Source: Alphaproteobacteria bacterium
GTDB lineage: Bacteria; Pseudomonadota; Alphaproteobacteria; Rhizobiales; Xanthobacteraceae
Length of the DNA: 7,186 bases
Assembly: GCA_005884745.1 (NCBI GenBank)
Contig: VAZU01000130.1
Coordinates: forward strand, 1 to 7,186
Direction: 5' to 3'
Position numbers and translations under genes: made by a program. Positions 1-6,006 of the stretch are shown here, piece by piece. The notes below the pieces were generated by a model. The model worked only from the letters and a program-made list of their open reading frames with translations. It was not told the origin of the DNA and searched no databases. How positions within the stretch are numbered: position 1 is the first letter of the stretch; every line of letters begins with the position of its first letter.

Positions 1-473
1 TGACGGCATTCTCGGACGCCGGAGAGCGTCTCGGGCTGACGGTCAGCTCGTTCAATTCGGTGTCGCTGTCGCCGCCGTTGGTGCTGTTCAGCGTGTCGCG
101 CGCGGCGTACGGCTTTGCGGCATGGCAGCGCGTCGACCGCTATGCGGTCAATATCCTGAACGAGGATCAGGAGATCATGTCCAATCGCTTCGCCCGGGCG
201 TTGGGCGAGAAATGGGAGGGCGTGAGCGTGCTGCCGGGCGAGACCGGAGTTCCGGTCCTGCCCAATGTGCTGGTGTCGCTGGAATGCGTGACCCATGCCC
301 GCCACGACGGCGGCGATCACGAAATCTTCGTCGGCAGGGTGGTGGCGATCTCGGTACTGCACGCGGCCATGCCGCGTCCGCTGGTGTTTTTCCGGGGCCG
401 TTACGGCAAGCTGAGCACCGAGGCGACCGGGCCCGCGCCGCCGCCCGACGCGGTGTTCCTCCAAGGCTGGTAG
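1..473 (+). CDS. Flavin reductase-like (FMN-binding split-barrel) protein, 5'-truncated by window edge
   Basis: Codons run from base 3 to the TAG at 471-473, giving 156 visible residues. There is no start codon in the right context, so the N-terminus lies outside the window. The first residues read TAFSDAGERLGLTVSSFNSV and lead into SLSPPLVLFSVS, the typical flavin-reductase domain opening in which a G-x-T-x-S-S stretch and a PPLV strand line the flavin phosphate and ring. AVNILNEDQ, the SNRFAR region, a GVPVLPN segment, a GDHEIFVGRV strand and a C-terminal PLVFFRGRYGKL follow in the family order. Such proteins reduce FMN or FAD with NAD(P)H, usually for a partner monooxygenase, or bind flavin themselves. 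No monooxygenase partner is visible here, so the substrate system is unknown. It converges on the amidase gene with 184 bp between them. The family call is firm and the precise role is not. Confidence 0.88.
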   Translation, partial: TAFSDAGERLGLTVSSFNSVSLSPPLVLFSVSRAAYGFAAWQRVDRYAVNILNEDQEIMSNRFARALGEKWEGVSVLPGETGVPVLPNVLVSLECVTHARHDGGDHEIFVGRVVAISVLHAAMPRPLVFFRGRYGKLSTEATGPAPPPDAVFLQGW

Positions 474-657
474 AGCGCGCCTTCCGCGCGGCGATCGGGC
501 CTCTCTCGACGAGCTGAACGAGGGCAGTGCCGATGCCGCGCACCCCGGTGCCCGCGCAATCGTCCCCGAAAGTGAAAGTGGCATTGCCGTTGAAGGGGAG
601 GGTCAGTTCCTGCCGGCAGCACCCCGGGTCGGATGCGGACAGCGTGCTTAGTCTAGA
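474..657. other. Convergent spacer between flavin reductase and amidase
   Basis: No gene is supported here. A small GC hairpin lies two bases after the flavin reductase stop (GCGCG at 475-479, CGCGC at 485-489, 5-nt loop), but no T-run follows, so it is only a weak terminator candidate. At the other end, TAGTCTAGACTA (649-660) is a perfect 12-bp palindrome that contains the amidase stop codon. No T-tract follows it on either strand. Confidence 0.4.
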
Positions 658-2181
658 CTAGCTCAAACCGAGCAGCGGAGGTTTTCGTTTGCTGATCCAG
701 CTTGTCGCCGTGTCATAGGCATAGGCAAGCTGCAGACAGGCGAGCTCGCCGTGGTTCGGCCCGACGATCTGCAATCCGGTCGGCAGGCCCGTTTCATTGA
801 AACCGGCAGGGACGGCGAGGGCGGGGCAGCCCGACATCGTGACGGGAATCATGACCTCCATCCAGCGATGGTAGGTATCCATCTTCACGCCGTCGATCTG
901 CCGCGGCCAATGGGTGCGGGCATCGAAAGGAAAAACCTGCGCGCTCGGCAGTATGAGATAATCGTATTGCTCGAAGAATCGCCGCACTGCCTGATACCAG
1001 GACGAGCGCACGACCGAGGCGTCGAATACCTCGAACGCGCTCAGTCTCAGCCCGCGCTCCACTTCCCATTGTGCTTCCGGTTTCATCAACGCGCGTTTTG
1101 CCGGATCTGCATAAAACTCCTTGAGCTTGCAGCCGACCTGCCAGGCGCGCAAAGGCTGCCAGTTTTCCCAGACGCGATCGACCGGGTAGTCCGGCCACGC
1201 CTCCTCCACCGTGCAGCCGAGCGTCTCCAGCACGCCGATCGCGTGCTTGCAAAGATCGAGCACGCCTGGCTCGAAACGCAGATATCCGCCGAAACTTCCT
1301 GCCCAGGCCACGCGGGTGCCCCGGAAATCGCGCCGCAACGGCTCGACGACTTGCGCGGGATCCTGGCGGTTGGACAGGGGCGCGCGCGGGTCGTATCCGG
1401 CGAGCACCGAAAGCAGCATGGCCAGATCGGGCACGCTGCGGGCCATCGGCCCGGCAACCGAGAGCGAGGAGTTGAAGGCGTCGGGCACCGCCGCCGGGAT
1501 CCGTCCATAGGAGGTGCGGAACCCGAGCACGTTGTTGAACGCGGCGGGATTGCGCAGCGAGCCGCCATGGTCGCTGCCGTCGGCAACCGGCAACATGCGA
1601 AGCGCGAGCGCCACCGCCGCGCCCCCGCTGCTGCCGCCCGCGGTCTTGGATGGATCGTGCGCGTTGAGCGTGGTGCCGAATACCGGGTTATAAGTCTGCG
1701 AGCCCAGTCCGAATTCCGGCGTATTGGTCTTGCCGATGATGATGCCGCCGGCCCGCTTGATCCGCTCCACGTAGATCGCGTCCTCCTGTGGGACGAAATC
1801 CTCGAGAATCGGCGATCCTTGCGTGGTGCGGATGCCTTTGGTGGCACTCAGGTCCTTGATCGCTTGCGGAAACCCGTGCATCCAACCCATGCACCCGCCG
1901 TGAGCGAGCGCATCATCGCGTTCCCGTGCCTGCTTCATCAGGTCGTCGGGGTCCTGCAGCGACACGATCGCGTTCACCTGCGGGTTGATCCGGCCGATAT
2001 GGTGGAGATAGGCGCTCATCACTTCGGCACAGGATACCTGTCTGGATTGGATGGCCCGCGCGAGCTCGATCGCGTTCATCATCACGATCTCGGATACCTT
2101 TGCCGACCGTGCCGGGGCCGCAGCTTCGCCGGCGGGGTCGGCACCTTCCCTTCGTTCCGAAGTCGAACCCGTGGCAGCCAT
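658..2181 (-). CDS. Amidase signature (AS) family hydrolase
   Basis: 507 residues, a normal length for the family. The Ser-cisSer-Lys machinery is complete: Lys109 in QAIKDL, the cis-serine Ser184 in GGSSGG, and nucleophile Ser208 in SDHGGSLRNPA. The two serines are 24 residues apart, as in fatty acid amide hydrolase, and FRTSYGRIP follows as expected. These enzymes hydrolyse C-N amide bonds of small amides; the substrate cannot be read from the sequence. It looks free-standing: no gatB or gatC is nearby, so a role in tRNA amidation is unlikely. The start at 2181 is preferred over an in-frame codon 16 residues upstream because AGGAG lies 5 nt before it. Residues 1-34 (Ala/Glu/Arg-rich, MAATGSTSER onward) precede the conserved domain, which begins near MNAIELARAI. 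A start at 2082 or 2079 (tandem Met34-Met35) is the alternative but has a poorer ribosome site. No signal peptide is seen, so it is probably cytoplasmic. Confidence 0.93.
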   Translation of the reverse strand: MAATGSTSERREGADPAGEAAAPARSAKVSEIVMMNAIELARAIQSRQVSCAEVMSAYLHHIGRINPQVNAIVSLQDPDDLMKQARERDDALAHGGCMGWMHGFPQAIKDLSATKGIRTTQGSPILEDFVPQEDAIYVERIKRAGGIIIGKTNTPEFGLGSQTYNPVFGTTLNAHDPSKTAGGSSGGAAVALALRMLPVADGSDHGGSLRNPAAFNNVLGFRTSYGRIPAAVPDAFNSSLSVAGPMARSVPDLAMLLSVLAGYDPRAPLSNRQDPAQVVEPLRRDFRGTRVAWAGSFGGYLRFEPGVLDLCKHAIGVLETLGCTVEEAWPDYPVDRVWENWQPLRAWQVGCKLKEFYADPAKRALMKPEAQWEVERGLRLSAFEVFDASVVRSSWYQAVRRFFEQYDYLILPSAQVFPFDARTHWPRQIDGVKMDTYHRWMEVMIPVTMSGCPALAVPAGFNETGLPTGLQIVGPNHGELACLQLAYAYDTATSWISKRKPPLLGLS

Positions 2182-2186
2182 GTTCT

Positions 2187-2191
2187 CTCCT
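2187..2191 (-). promoter_or_regulatory. Shine-Dalgarno of the amidase gene
   Basis: On the minus strand AGGAG (in the context GCAGGAGAGAAC) lies 5 nt before the ATG at 2181. It is the only good ribosome site near the candidate starts and decides the start over the in-frame codon at 2229 and the tandem ATGs at 2082 and 2079. Confidence 0.75.
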
Positions 2192-2269
2192 GCGCATCTC
2201 CGCGGGGTTGATCGCCGAGTGGTACCCACCGCAGTTTGAGACTCGGCAATTTCCCGGCACGAAGCACAT

Positions 2270-2313
2270 CGAACCCCGTGTTCGCGAGGGCCGATCGCCG
2301 CGAACCCCTCGTG
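2270..2313. repeat. Inverted and direct repeats in the amidase upstream region
   Basis: GTTCGCG (2280-2286) and CGCGAAC (2299-2305) form a perfect 7-bp inverted repeat with a 12-nt spacer. A direct repeat overlaps it: CGAACCCCGTG at 2270-2280 and CGAACCCCTCGTG at 2301-2313. It sits about 90-130 bp before the amidase start and downstream of the 2347-2381 terminator, so an operator or leader structure for the amidase is possible. No clear -35/-10 pair was found alongside it. Confidence 0.35.
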
Positions 2314-2346
2314 AATCTAACCGATTTTGGGCGGGATCATCGAGGC

Positions 2347-2381
2347 AAAAAGAGACCCCGGCTCCAGACCGGGCCGGGGTC
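2347..2381 (-). terminator. Rho-independent terminator, minus strand
   Basis: Read on the minus strand: arm GACCCCGGC (2381-2373), 10-nt loop, perfectly complementary arm GCCGGGGTC (2362-2354), then TCTTTTTGCC with five consecutive T (2351-2347). The 9-bp GC-rich stem plus U-tract is classical. It would stop transcripts coming from the 2680-3072 gene, or from a short transcript starting in the spacer, before they reach the amidase gene. The opposite strand has no T-run after the stem. Confidence 0.8.
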
Positions 2382-2462
2382 AGTCCGACCGGCAGCCGTG
2401 AAGATGGGGAAAGGCCGACTGCCAGCGCGTTGCGCAGCATCGCATGAGAGCCGGGTAGCGGA

Positions 2463-2478
2463 TGTGAAATGGCTCACA
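2463..2478. promoter_or_regulatory. CRP/FNR-family type binding palindrome
   Basis: TGTGA (2463-2467), six bases, TCACA (2474-2478): an exact match to the core of the E. coli CRP consensus TGTGA-N6-TCACA. The symmetry extends one base further on each side (ATGTGA...TCACAT). It lies in a non-coding spacer, 82 bp from the minus-strand terminator and about 280 bp upstream of the amidase start. Which gene or transcript it controls is not evident. Alphaproteobacterial Crp-family proteins do not all share this consensus, so occupancy is inferred. Confidence 0.45.
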
Positions 2479-2616
2479 TTGCGCCACGCATCCCGGCCAG
2501 GCTTCGCGCTGTGACGACGGCGCGGAATGAATGCCCGCGACGGCGCAAGGCGCCGCTTGCCCCTCGCCGCGCGCGGCGGTTTTGCATCGGACCATTCCAG
2601 CGCGCAACATCCTTCC

Positions 2617-2636
2617 GGGCGGCCGGGAGGCCGCCC
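2617..2636. repeat. Perfect 8-bp GC hairpin after the 130-aa gene
   Basis: GGGCGGCC (2617-2624), loop GGGA, GGCCGCCC (2629-2636). On the minus strand it lies 43 nt beyond the stop of the 2680-3072 gene. No T-run follows, so it may act as an RNA 3'-end stabiliser or a weak terminator. Confidence 0.4.
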
Positions 2637-2679
2637 CAAATGCGCGGTGGCTCAGCGGCCCGGTCGGGCCTCGGCTGTC

Positions 2680-3072
2680 CTATTCGGCGGGCACGATCGA
2701 GGGGGCTCGGGCGGCGGCCCTGTCCTCGCCGTGCAGAAGCACGGCGCGCCGGATTTTCGCGATCATATTCCGGAGCGCCCGCGTCAGCGGATTCGGTTTC
2801 CGGAAGTGCGAGGCGAATTCCTTGTTGATTTCGAGGGGCCGCCAATAGCTGACGTGCCACTGCTGAAACGTCTGCCAGAGCTGGAGTCCCTGCTCACGGC
2901 GAACCGCGAGCATGGCGCAGTCGCAGCGGGCATGCAGCCGGACATTGCCCTCGCTGTCGAACTTGAATTCATGCCGGCTGGGGAAGTGACGAAGCCAGCC
3001 GCGCTTCATCTCGAAATCACTGGGGCTGGTCCGCAACGCGACGATCATAGGGCTGACGTCCAGGTAAGCCAT
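2680..3072 (-). CDS. Conserved hypothetical protein, 130 aa
   Basis: I do not recognise a named family with a known function. The protein begins MAYLDVSPMIVALRTSPSDF and reads like small alphaproteobacterial hypotheticals with a shared MAYLDVSPM-type start (from memory, not searched). Features: an early hydrophobic strand, a His/Phe-rich WLRHFPSRHEFKFD segment (26-39), a C-x-C pair at Cys50 and Cys52 in RCDC, a tryptophan-rich WHVSYWRPLEINKEF segment (72-86), and a basic C-terminal third. There is no signal peptide or membrane span. The start at 3072 is well supported: GAGGAGG lies 6 nt upstream, and the longer open frame toward 3588 has no protein-like composition. It is divergent from hpnA and followed by GC hairpins and a true terminator. 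A link to hopanoids is only positional. The two cysteines could bind metal, but two ligands alone do not establish this. Confidence 0.8.
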   Translation of the reverse strand: MAYLDVSPMIVALRTSPSDFEMKRGWLRHFPSRHEFKFDSEGNVRLHARCDCAMLAVRREQGLQLWQTFQQWHVSYWRPLEINKEFASHFRKPNPLTRALRNMIAKIRRAVLLHGEDRAAARAPSIVPAE

Positions 3073-3078
3073 TTCCAA

Positions 3079-3085
3079 CCTCCTC
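3079..3085 (-). promoter_or_regulatory. Strong Shine-Dalgarno of the 130-aa gene
   Basis: Minus-strand GAGGAGG, 6 nt before the ATG at 3072. It is near the anti-Shine-Dalgarno optimum and fixes the start, ruling out the much longer in-frame extension. Confidence 0.8.
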
Positions 3086-3162
3086 AACTCAAGGGGCCAT
3101 CGCCTCATCGGCGCGCGAGGCGAACGACCCGGATCACTCGGCTCGGAATCGAAGCGGGCCAT

Positions 3163-3187
3163 GACGCCCACCGCGGCGGTGGGCGTC
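3163..3187. repeat. 25-nt near-perfect palindrome / hairpin
   Basis: GACGCCCACC (3163-3172) pairs with GGTGGGCGTC (3178-3187) around the 5-nt loop GCGGC, whose outer bases are also complementary. It lies about 90 bp upstream of the 130-aa gene start, so it would fold in that gene's leader RNA if transcription begins beyond it. No T-run follows on either strand, so a simple terminator is unlikely. A dimeric regulator site or a leader hairpin fits better. Confidence 0.5.
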
Positions 3188-3326
3188 GCCGAATACCCAC
3201 CGCTCTCTGGACACGCCTCGGGAGTCTTCATGCGGCTCTTCGGCGCCCGGGAAACTACTTTCCCATCGGCAGAACTCGGGCGCACATGCCGGGTTCCGGA
3301 AAGCGCCGCATGGATCGCTGCAAAAA

Positions 3327-3356
3327 ATTTAAGCGCGGCCGTCGCGCGAATGTCTT
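3327..3356 (-). promoter_or_regulatory. Candidate sigma70-type promoter for the 130-aa gene
   Basis: On the minus strand AAGACA (3356-3351, four of six to TTGACA) is followed after 18 nt by TTAAAT (3332-3327, four of six to TATAAT), in the most AT-rich part of the spacer. This would give a leader of roughly 250 nt that includes the 3163-3187 hairpin. Weak evidence, from pattern only. Confidence 0.22.
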
Positions 3357-3462
3357 CTGTGAATTCCGCAGCGCAGGCCGCGGGCGAAGGCGTCGCGGTC
3401 CGGGTTTGGACGAGCGCGCCATGCGATTCCGGGCGGAGGATCGCGGAACTCGTGCGGCGTCG

Positions 3463-3490
3463 TTGCTTTAATGGTATTACACGGTATCGA
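3463..3490 (+). promoter_or_regulatory. Weak candidate promoter for hpnA
   Basis: TTGCTT (3463-3468) and, 16 nt on, TATCGA (3485-3490) lie in a short AT-richer patch that ends 33 bp before the hpnA start. The -10 match is poor (three of six). The location is reasonable but the motif is not convincing. Confidence 0.18.
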
Positions 3491-3523
3491 CCAACCGCCG
3501 CGGCTTCCCAAGCTATCGGTCGC

Positions 3524-4543
3524 ATGATGATCCAGCCTGCCGGTCCGCACGCCGGCCCCGTCCTGATCACAGGCGCAAGCGGATTCATCGGATCCGCCCT
3601 CGTGCAGGCGTTCGGGCGCGCCGGTTATCCGGTGCGGGCGCTGGTACGGCGCTCCAGCGTGCGCACCAACCTCATCGACTCCGGCTGTGAGGTGGTGGAG
3701 GGCGACGTGCGCGATCGCGACGCGGTCGCCGCGGCGCTCGCAGGCGTCCGCTACCTCGTCCATGCGGCTGCCGACTACCGGCTTTGGGCGCCCGTTGCCG
3801 ACGACTTGCTGCGCGTCAACGTGGAAGGCACCCGCATCGTCATGGAGGAGGCGCTTCGGGCCGGCGTCGAGCGCGTGGTCTATACCAGCAGCGTCGCCAC
3901 CCTCGCGCTTCGCAGCGACGGCGCGCCCGCCGACGAAACGCGCACGCTCGGCGTCGAGCAGGCGATCGGCGCCTACAAGCGCAGCAAGGTGCTGGCCGAG
4001 CGCGTGGTGCAAGATCTCGTGGAGACCAGCGGTCTTCCGGCCGTGATCGTCAATCCTTCGGCCCCGATCGGCCCTCGCGACATCAAGCCCACGCCGACCG
4101 GCCGGGTGATCGTGCAAGCCGCATCGGGCCGCATGCCGGGGTTCGTGGATACCGGTTTAAACCTTGCGCATGTCGACGACATCGCAGCGGGCCATCTCGC
4201 CGCGCTGGAGCGCGGGCGGATCGGGGAGCGCTACATCCTCGGCGGAGACAACGTGCTGCTTCGCCAAATGCTGGCCGAGATCGCGCAGAATATCGGCCGC
4301 CGCCCGCCGCGGCTGAAGTTGCCGCTCGCCCTGATGTTCCCATTGGCGTGGGGCAGCGAAACCATGGCGCGGCTGGCCGGCACCACCCCGTTCGTCACCC
4401 GCGATAGCCTGCACATGGCGCGCCATCGCATGTTCTTCACCCACGAAAAGGCTCGCCGCGAGCTGGGCTACAGCTCGCGGCCGTACCAGCAAGGGCTCGC
4501 CGACGCCATCGCCTGGTTCCGCAAGGCCGGCTATTTGCGGTGA
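3524..4543 (+). CDS. hpnA: HpnA, hopanoid-associated sugar epimerase-like NAD(P)-dependent protein
   Basis: 339 residues, about the usual size. This is an extended short-chain dehydrogenase/NAD-dependent epimerase fold. The nucleotide loop is GASGFIG at 17-23, DVRD follows near 61-64, the serine segment is TSSVATLA at 121-128, and the catalytic Tyr-x3-Lys is Tyr151/Lys155 in AYKRSKVLAER. GFVDTGLNLAHVDDIAAGHLAALE is the familiar HpnA central signature. Members travel with squalene-hopene cyclase and side-chain genes. A part in making or modifying the sugar-derived side chain is assumed, but as far as I know the exact reaction is not proven. Tandem ATGs at 3524 and 3527 are the likely start because the domain begins ten residues later. 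No good ribosome site precedes them, and the open frame back to 3161 is not protein-like. It converges on hpnJ with 35 bp between the stop codons. Soluble; no signal peptide. Confidence 0.9.
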   Translation: MMIQPAGPHAGPVLITGASGFIGSALVQAFGRAGYPVRALVRRSSVRTNLIDSGCEVVEGDVRDRDAVAAALAGVRYLVHAAADYRLWAPVADDLLRVNVEGTRIVMEEALRAGVERVVYTSSVATLALRSDGAPADETRTLGVEQAIGAYKRSKVLAERVVQDLVETSGLPAVIVNPSAPIGPRDIKPTPTGRVIVQAASGRMPGFVDTGLNLAHVDDIAAGHLAALERGRIGERYILGGDNVLLRQMLAEIAQNIGRRPPRLKLPLALMFPLAWGSETMARLAGTTPFVTRDSLHMARHRMFFTHEKARRELGYSSRPYQQGLADAIAWFRKAGYLR

Positions 4544-4549
4544 ACGGGC

Positions 4550-4568
4550 CGGCCCCGAGCGCGGGCCG
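4550..4568. terminator. Possible bidirectional hairpin between hpnA and hpnJ
   Basis: CGGCCC (4550-4555) pairs with GGGCCG (4563-4568) around a 7-nt loop, in the 35-bp gap between two convergent stop codons. The all-GC stem suits a shared terminator, but no T-run follows on either strand. Confidence 0.3.
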
Positions 4569-4578
4569 CGCGCAGGCT

Positions 4579-6006
4579 TCAATGCGCGGCTTCGCGGCGC
4601 TCGCGCAGGAATCGGAAGAACTCGATGCCTTCCCGCAATCGGCGCTTCATCATCTGCGGGCTGAGCGCCATCTCCGAGACGATCGATGCGATCTTCGGCG
4701 CGCGGAAATAGAAGCGCCGATAGAATTCCTCGACGGAATGGAAGATCTCCGAATGGCTGAGGTGGGGATAGTGCAGGGGCGCGATCTGCACGCCGCGCTC
4801 ATCCACCAGCTCGGCGTTGGTCTCGTCGAGCCATCCGTTCTCCAGCGCCTGCCGGTGGAGATACGTGCCGGGATACGGTGCCGCGAGCGACACCTGGATG
4901 GTGTGCGGGTTGATCTCGGTGGCGAACCGGATGGTTTCCTGGATGGTCTCTTTGGTCTCGCCCGGCAGGCCGAGGATGAAGGTGCCGTGAATCGTGATCC
5001 CGAGCTCGTGGCAGTCCTTGGTGAAACGCCTGGCCACGTCGATGCGCATGCCTTTCTTGATGTTGTACAGGATCTGCTGATTGCCGGTTTCGTAGCCGAC
5101 CAGCAGCAGCCTCAAGCCGTGGTCCCGCATCACCCGCAATGTCTCGCGCGGCACATTGGCCTTGGCGTTGCAAGACCAGGTCACGCCGAGCTTGCCCAGC
5201 TCACGGGCGATCGCTTCGGTCCGCCGCAGGTCGTCGGTGAACGTATCGTCGTCGAAGAAGAATTCCTTGACCTCGGGAAACGCCTGCTTGGCCCAACGCA
5301 CCTCCTCGACGACGTGGCCGACGCTGCGCGTGCGATAGCGATGCCCGCCCACGGTCTGCGGCCACAGGCAAAATGTGCAACGGGATTTGCAGCCTCGCCC
5401 GGTGTAGAACGACAGGTACGGGTGCTCGAGATAGCCGATGAAATACTTCTCGATCTTCAGGTCGCGCTTGTACACGGGGGTCACGAACGGCAGAAGATCC
5501 ATGTCCTCGAGAACGGCGCGCTCCGGATTGTGCACGATCACGCCCTGGGCGTTGCGGAAGGACAGCCCGGCGATGGCCGGCCAGTCCCGGCCTTCCGCCA
5601 CTTCCTTGATGGCGAAATCGAATTCCTGCCGGGCGACGAAATCGACGGCGGCGGAAGCTTTCAGGCTTCCTTCCGGATCGACCGCGACCTTGGCGCCGAT
5701 CAAGCCCGCCTTGAGCCGCGGATTGCCGCGTTTCAGGGCTTCGATTGCGGCGAGATCCGCGGCGAAGGAGGGCGCCGAGGTGTGCAACACGGCCAGGTCG
5801 AATCGACCGGCCTGGGCGGCGATTTCATTCAGCGAAACCCCGTGTGACGGCGCATCGATGAGCTTGCTGCCGGGCACCAGGGCTGCGGGTTGCGCCAGCC
5901 ACGTCGGATACCAGAACGAGCGAATTTCGCGGCGGGCCTGGTAGCGGGAGCCGGCGCCGCCGTCGAAGCCCTCGAACGAGGGTGCCTGCAGGAATAGCGT
6001 GCGCAT
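4579..6006 (-). CDS. hpnJ: HpnJ, radical SAM enzyme of bacteriohopanetetrol cyclitol ether synthesis
   Basis: 475 residues, full length. Residues 1-165 form a degenerate cobalamin-binding-like N-terminal domain that opens with the very characteristic MRTLFLQAPSFEGFDGGAGS. The radical SAM barrel follows, with the cluster motif C-x3-C-x2-C at Cys206, Cys210 and Cys213 (RGCKSRCTFC), FFFDDDTF near 249-256, the YETGNQ segment near 305-310, and GTFILGLPGE at 341-350. From published genetics of the hpn pathway, HpnI, HpnK and HpnJ act in turn, and HpnJ contracts the glucosamine head group of glucosaminyl-bacteriohopanetetrol to the cyclitol ether. The start ATG (6006-6004) overlaps the hpnI stop by one base in TGATG, with only a weak AGGA further upstream, so translation is probably coupled. 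The open frame continues upstream to 6261, but that extension lies inside hpnI and is not family-like. No hpnK follows; hpnA converges instead. Confidence 0.95.
   Translation of the reverse strand: MRTLFLQAPSFEGFDGGAGSRYQARREIRSFWYPTWLAQPAALVPGSKLIDAPSHGVSLNEIAAQAGRFDLAVLHTSAPSFAADLAAIEALKRGNPRLKAGLIGAKVAVDPEGSLKASAAVDFVARQEFDFAIKEVAEGRDWPAIAGLSFRNAQGVIVHNPERAVLEDMDLLPFVTPVYKRDLKIEKYFIGYLEHPYLSFYTGRGCKSRCTFCLWPQTVGGHRYRTRSVGHVVEEVRWAKQAFPEVKEFFFDDDTFTDDLRRTEAIARELGKLGVTWSCNAKANVPRETLRVMRDHGLRLLLVGYETGNQQILYNIKKGMRIDVARRFTKDCHELGITIHGTFILGLPGETKETIQETIRFATEINPHTIQVSLAAPYPGTYLHRQALENGWLDETNAELVDERGVQIAPLHYPHLSHSEIFHSVEEFYRRFYFRAPKIASIVSEMALSPQMMKRRLREGIEFFRFLRERREAAH

Larger units (their letters stand above)
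2382..2679. other. 298-bp spacer with hairpins, no convincing gene
   Basis: Open frames exist on both strands, but their translations are Arg/Ala/Pro-rich without recognisable domains or good ribosome sites. Structural elements seen are CGGCGC-AAG-GCGCCG (2541-2555), a 14-bp self-complementary CG block at 2565-2578 followed by GTTTT on the plus strand, and GGGCGGCC-GGGA-GGCCGCCC (2617-2636). The last lies about 45 bp after the stop of the 130-aa gene. It could be that gene's first, U-tract-less terminator. The spacer also holds the CRP-like palindrome listed separately. Confidence 0.45.
3073..3523. other. 451-bp divergent spacer between the 130-aa gene and hpnA
   Basis: No gene is supported. 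The plus frame is open from 3161 into hpnA, but its translation upstream of 3524 lacks domain-like sequence, and the minus frame is equally low in protein character. It contains a strong palindrome (3163-3187), an AT-rich island at 3320-3332 and a second less GC-rich patch at 3463-3490. Both patches are candidate promoter sites. Confidence 0.5.

Noticed and set aside
175..657. Open frame continuing in frame beyond the amidase stop on the minus strand
   Set aside because: The amidase is already full length at its stop. The continuation is antisense to the flavin reductase and shows no recognisable domain, so recoding or readthrough is not supported.
658..2181. GatA subunit of the tRNA-dependent amidotransferase
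   Set aside because: No gatB or gatC is adjacent, the gene stands alone, and the catalytic context (SDHGGSLRNPA) fits general amidases at least as well.
751..2211. 486-codon open frame antisense to the amidase
   Set aside because: It mirrors the amidase codon pattern of GC-rich DNA. The translation is Arg/His-rich with no domain, while the opposite strand has a complete AS family catalytic set.
2527..3471. 314-codon plus-strand open frame across the 130-aa gene and spacer
   Set aside because: It is antisense to a gene with a strong Shine-Dalgarno and conserved-looking protein. Its own composition is Arg/Gly/Pro-rich without motifs.
3161..3523. 121-residue N-terminal extension of HpnA
   Set aside because: HpnA proteins begin about ten residues before the GxxGxxG loop. 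The extension has no domain features and would cover the spacer palindrome.
4540..5847. 435-codon open frame antisense to hpnJ
   Set aside because: The opposite strand is an unambiguous HpnJ with its radical SAM cysteines. The plus-strand translation matches no family I know and has no ribosome site.
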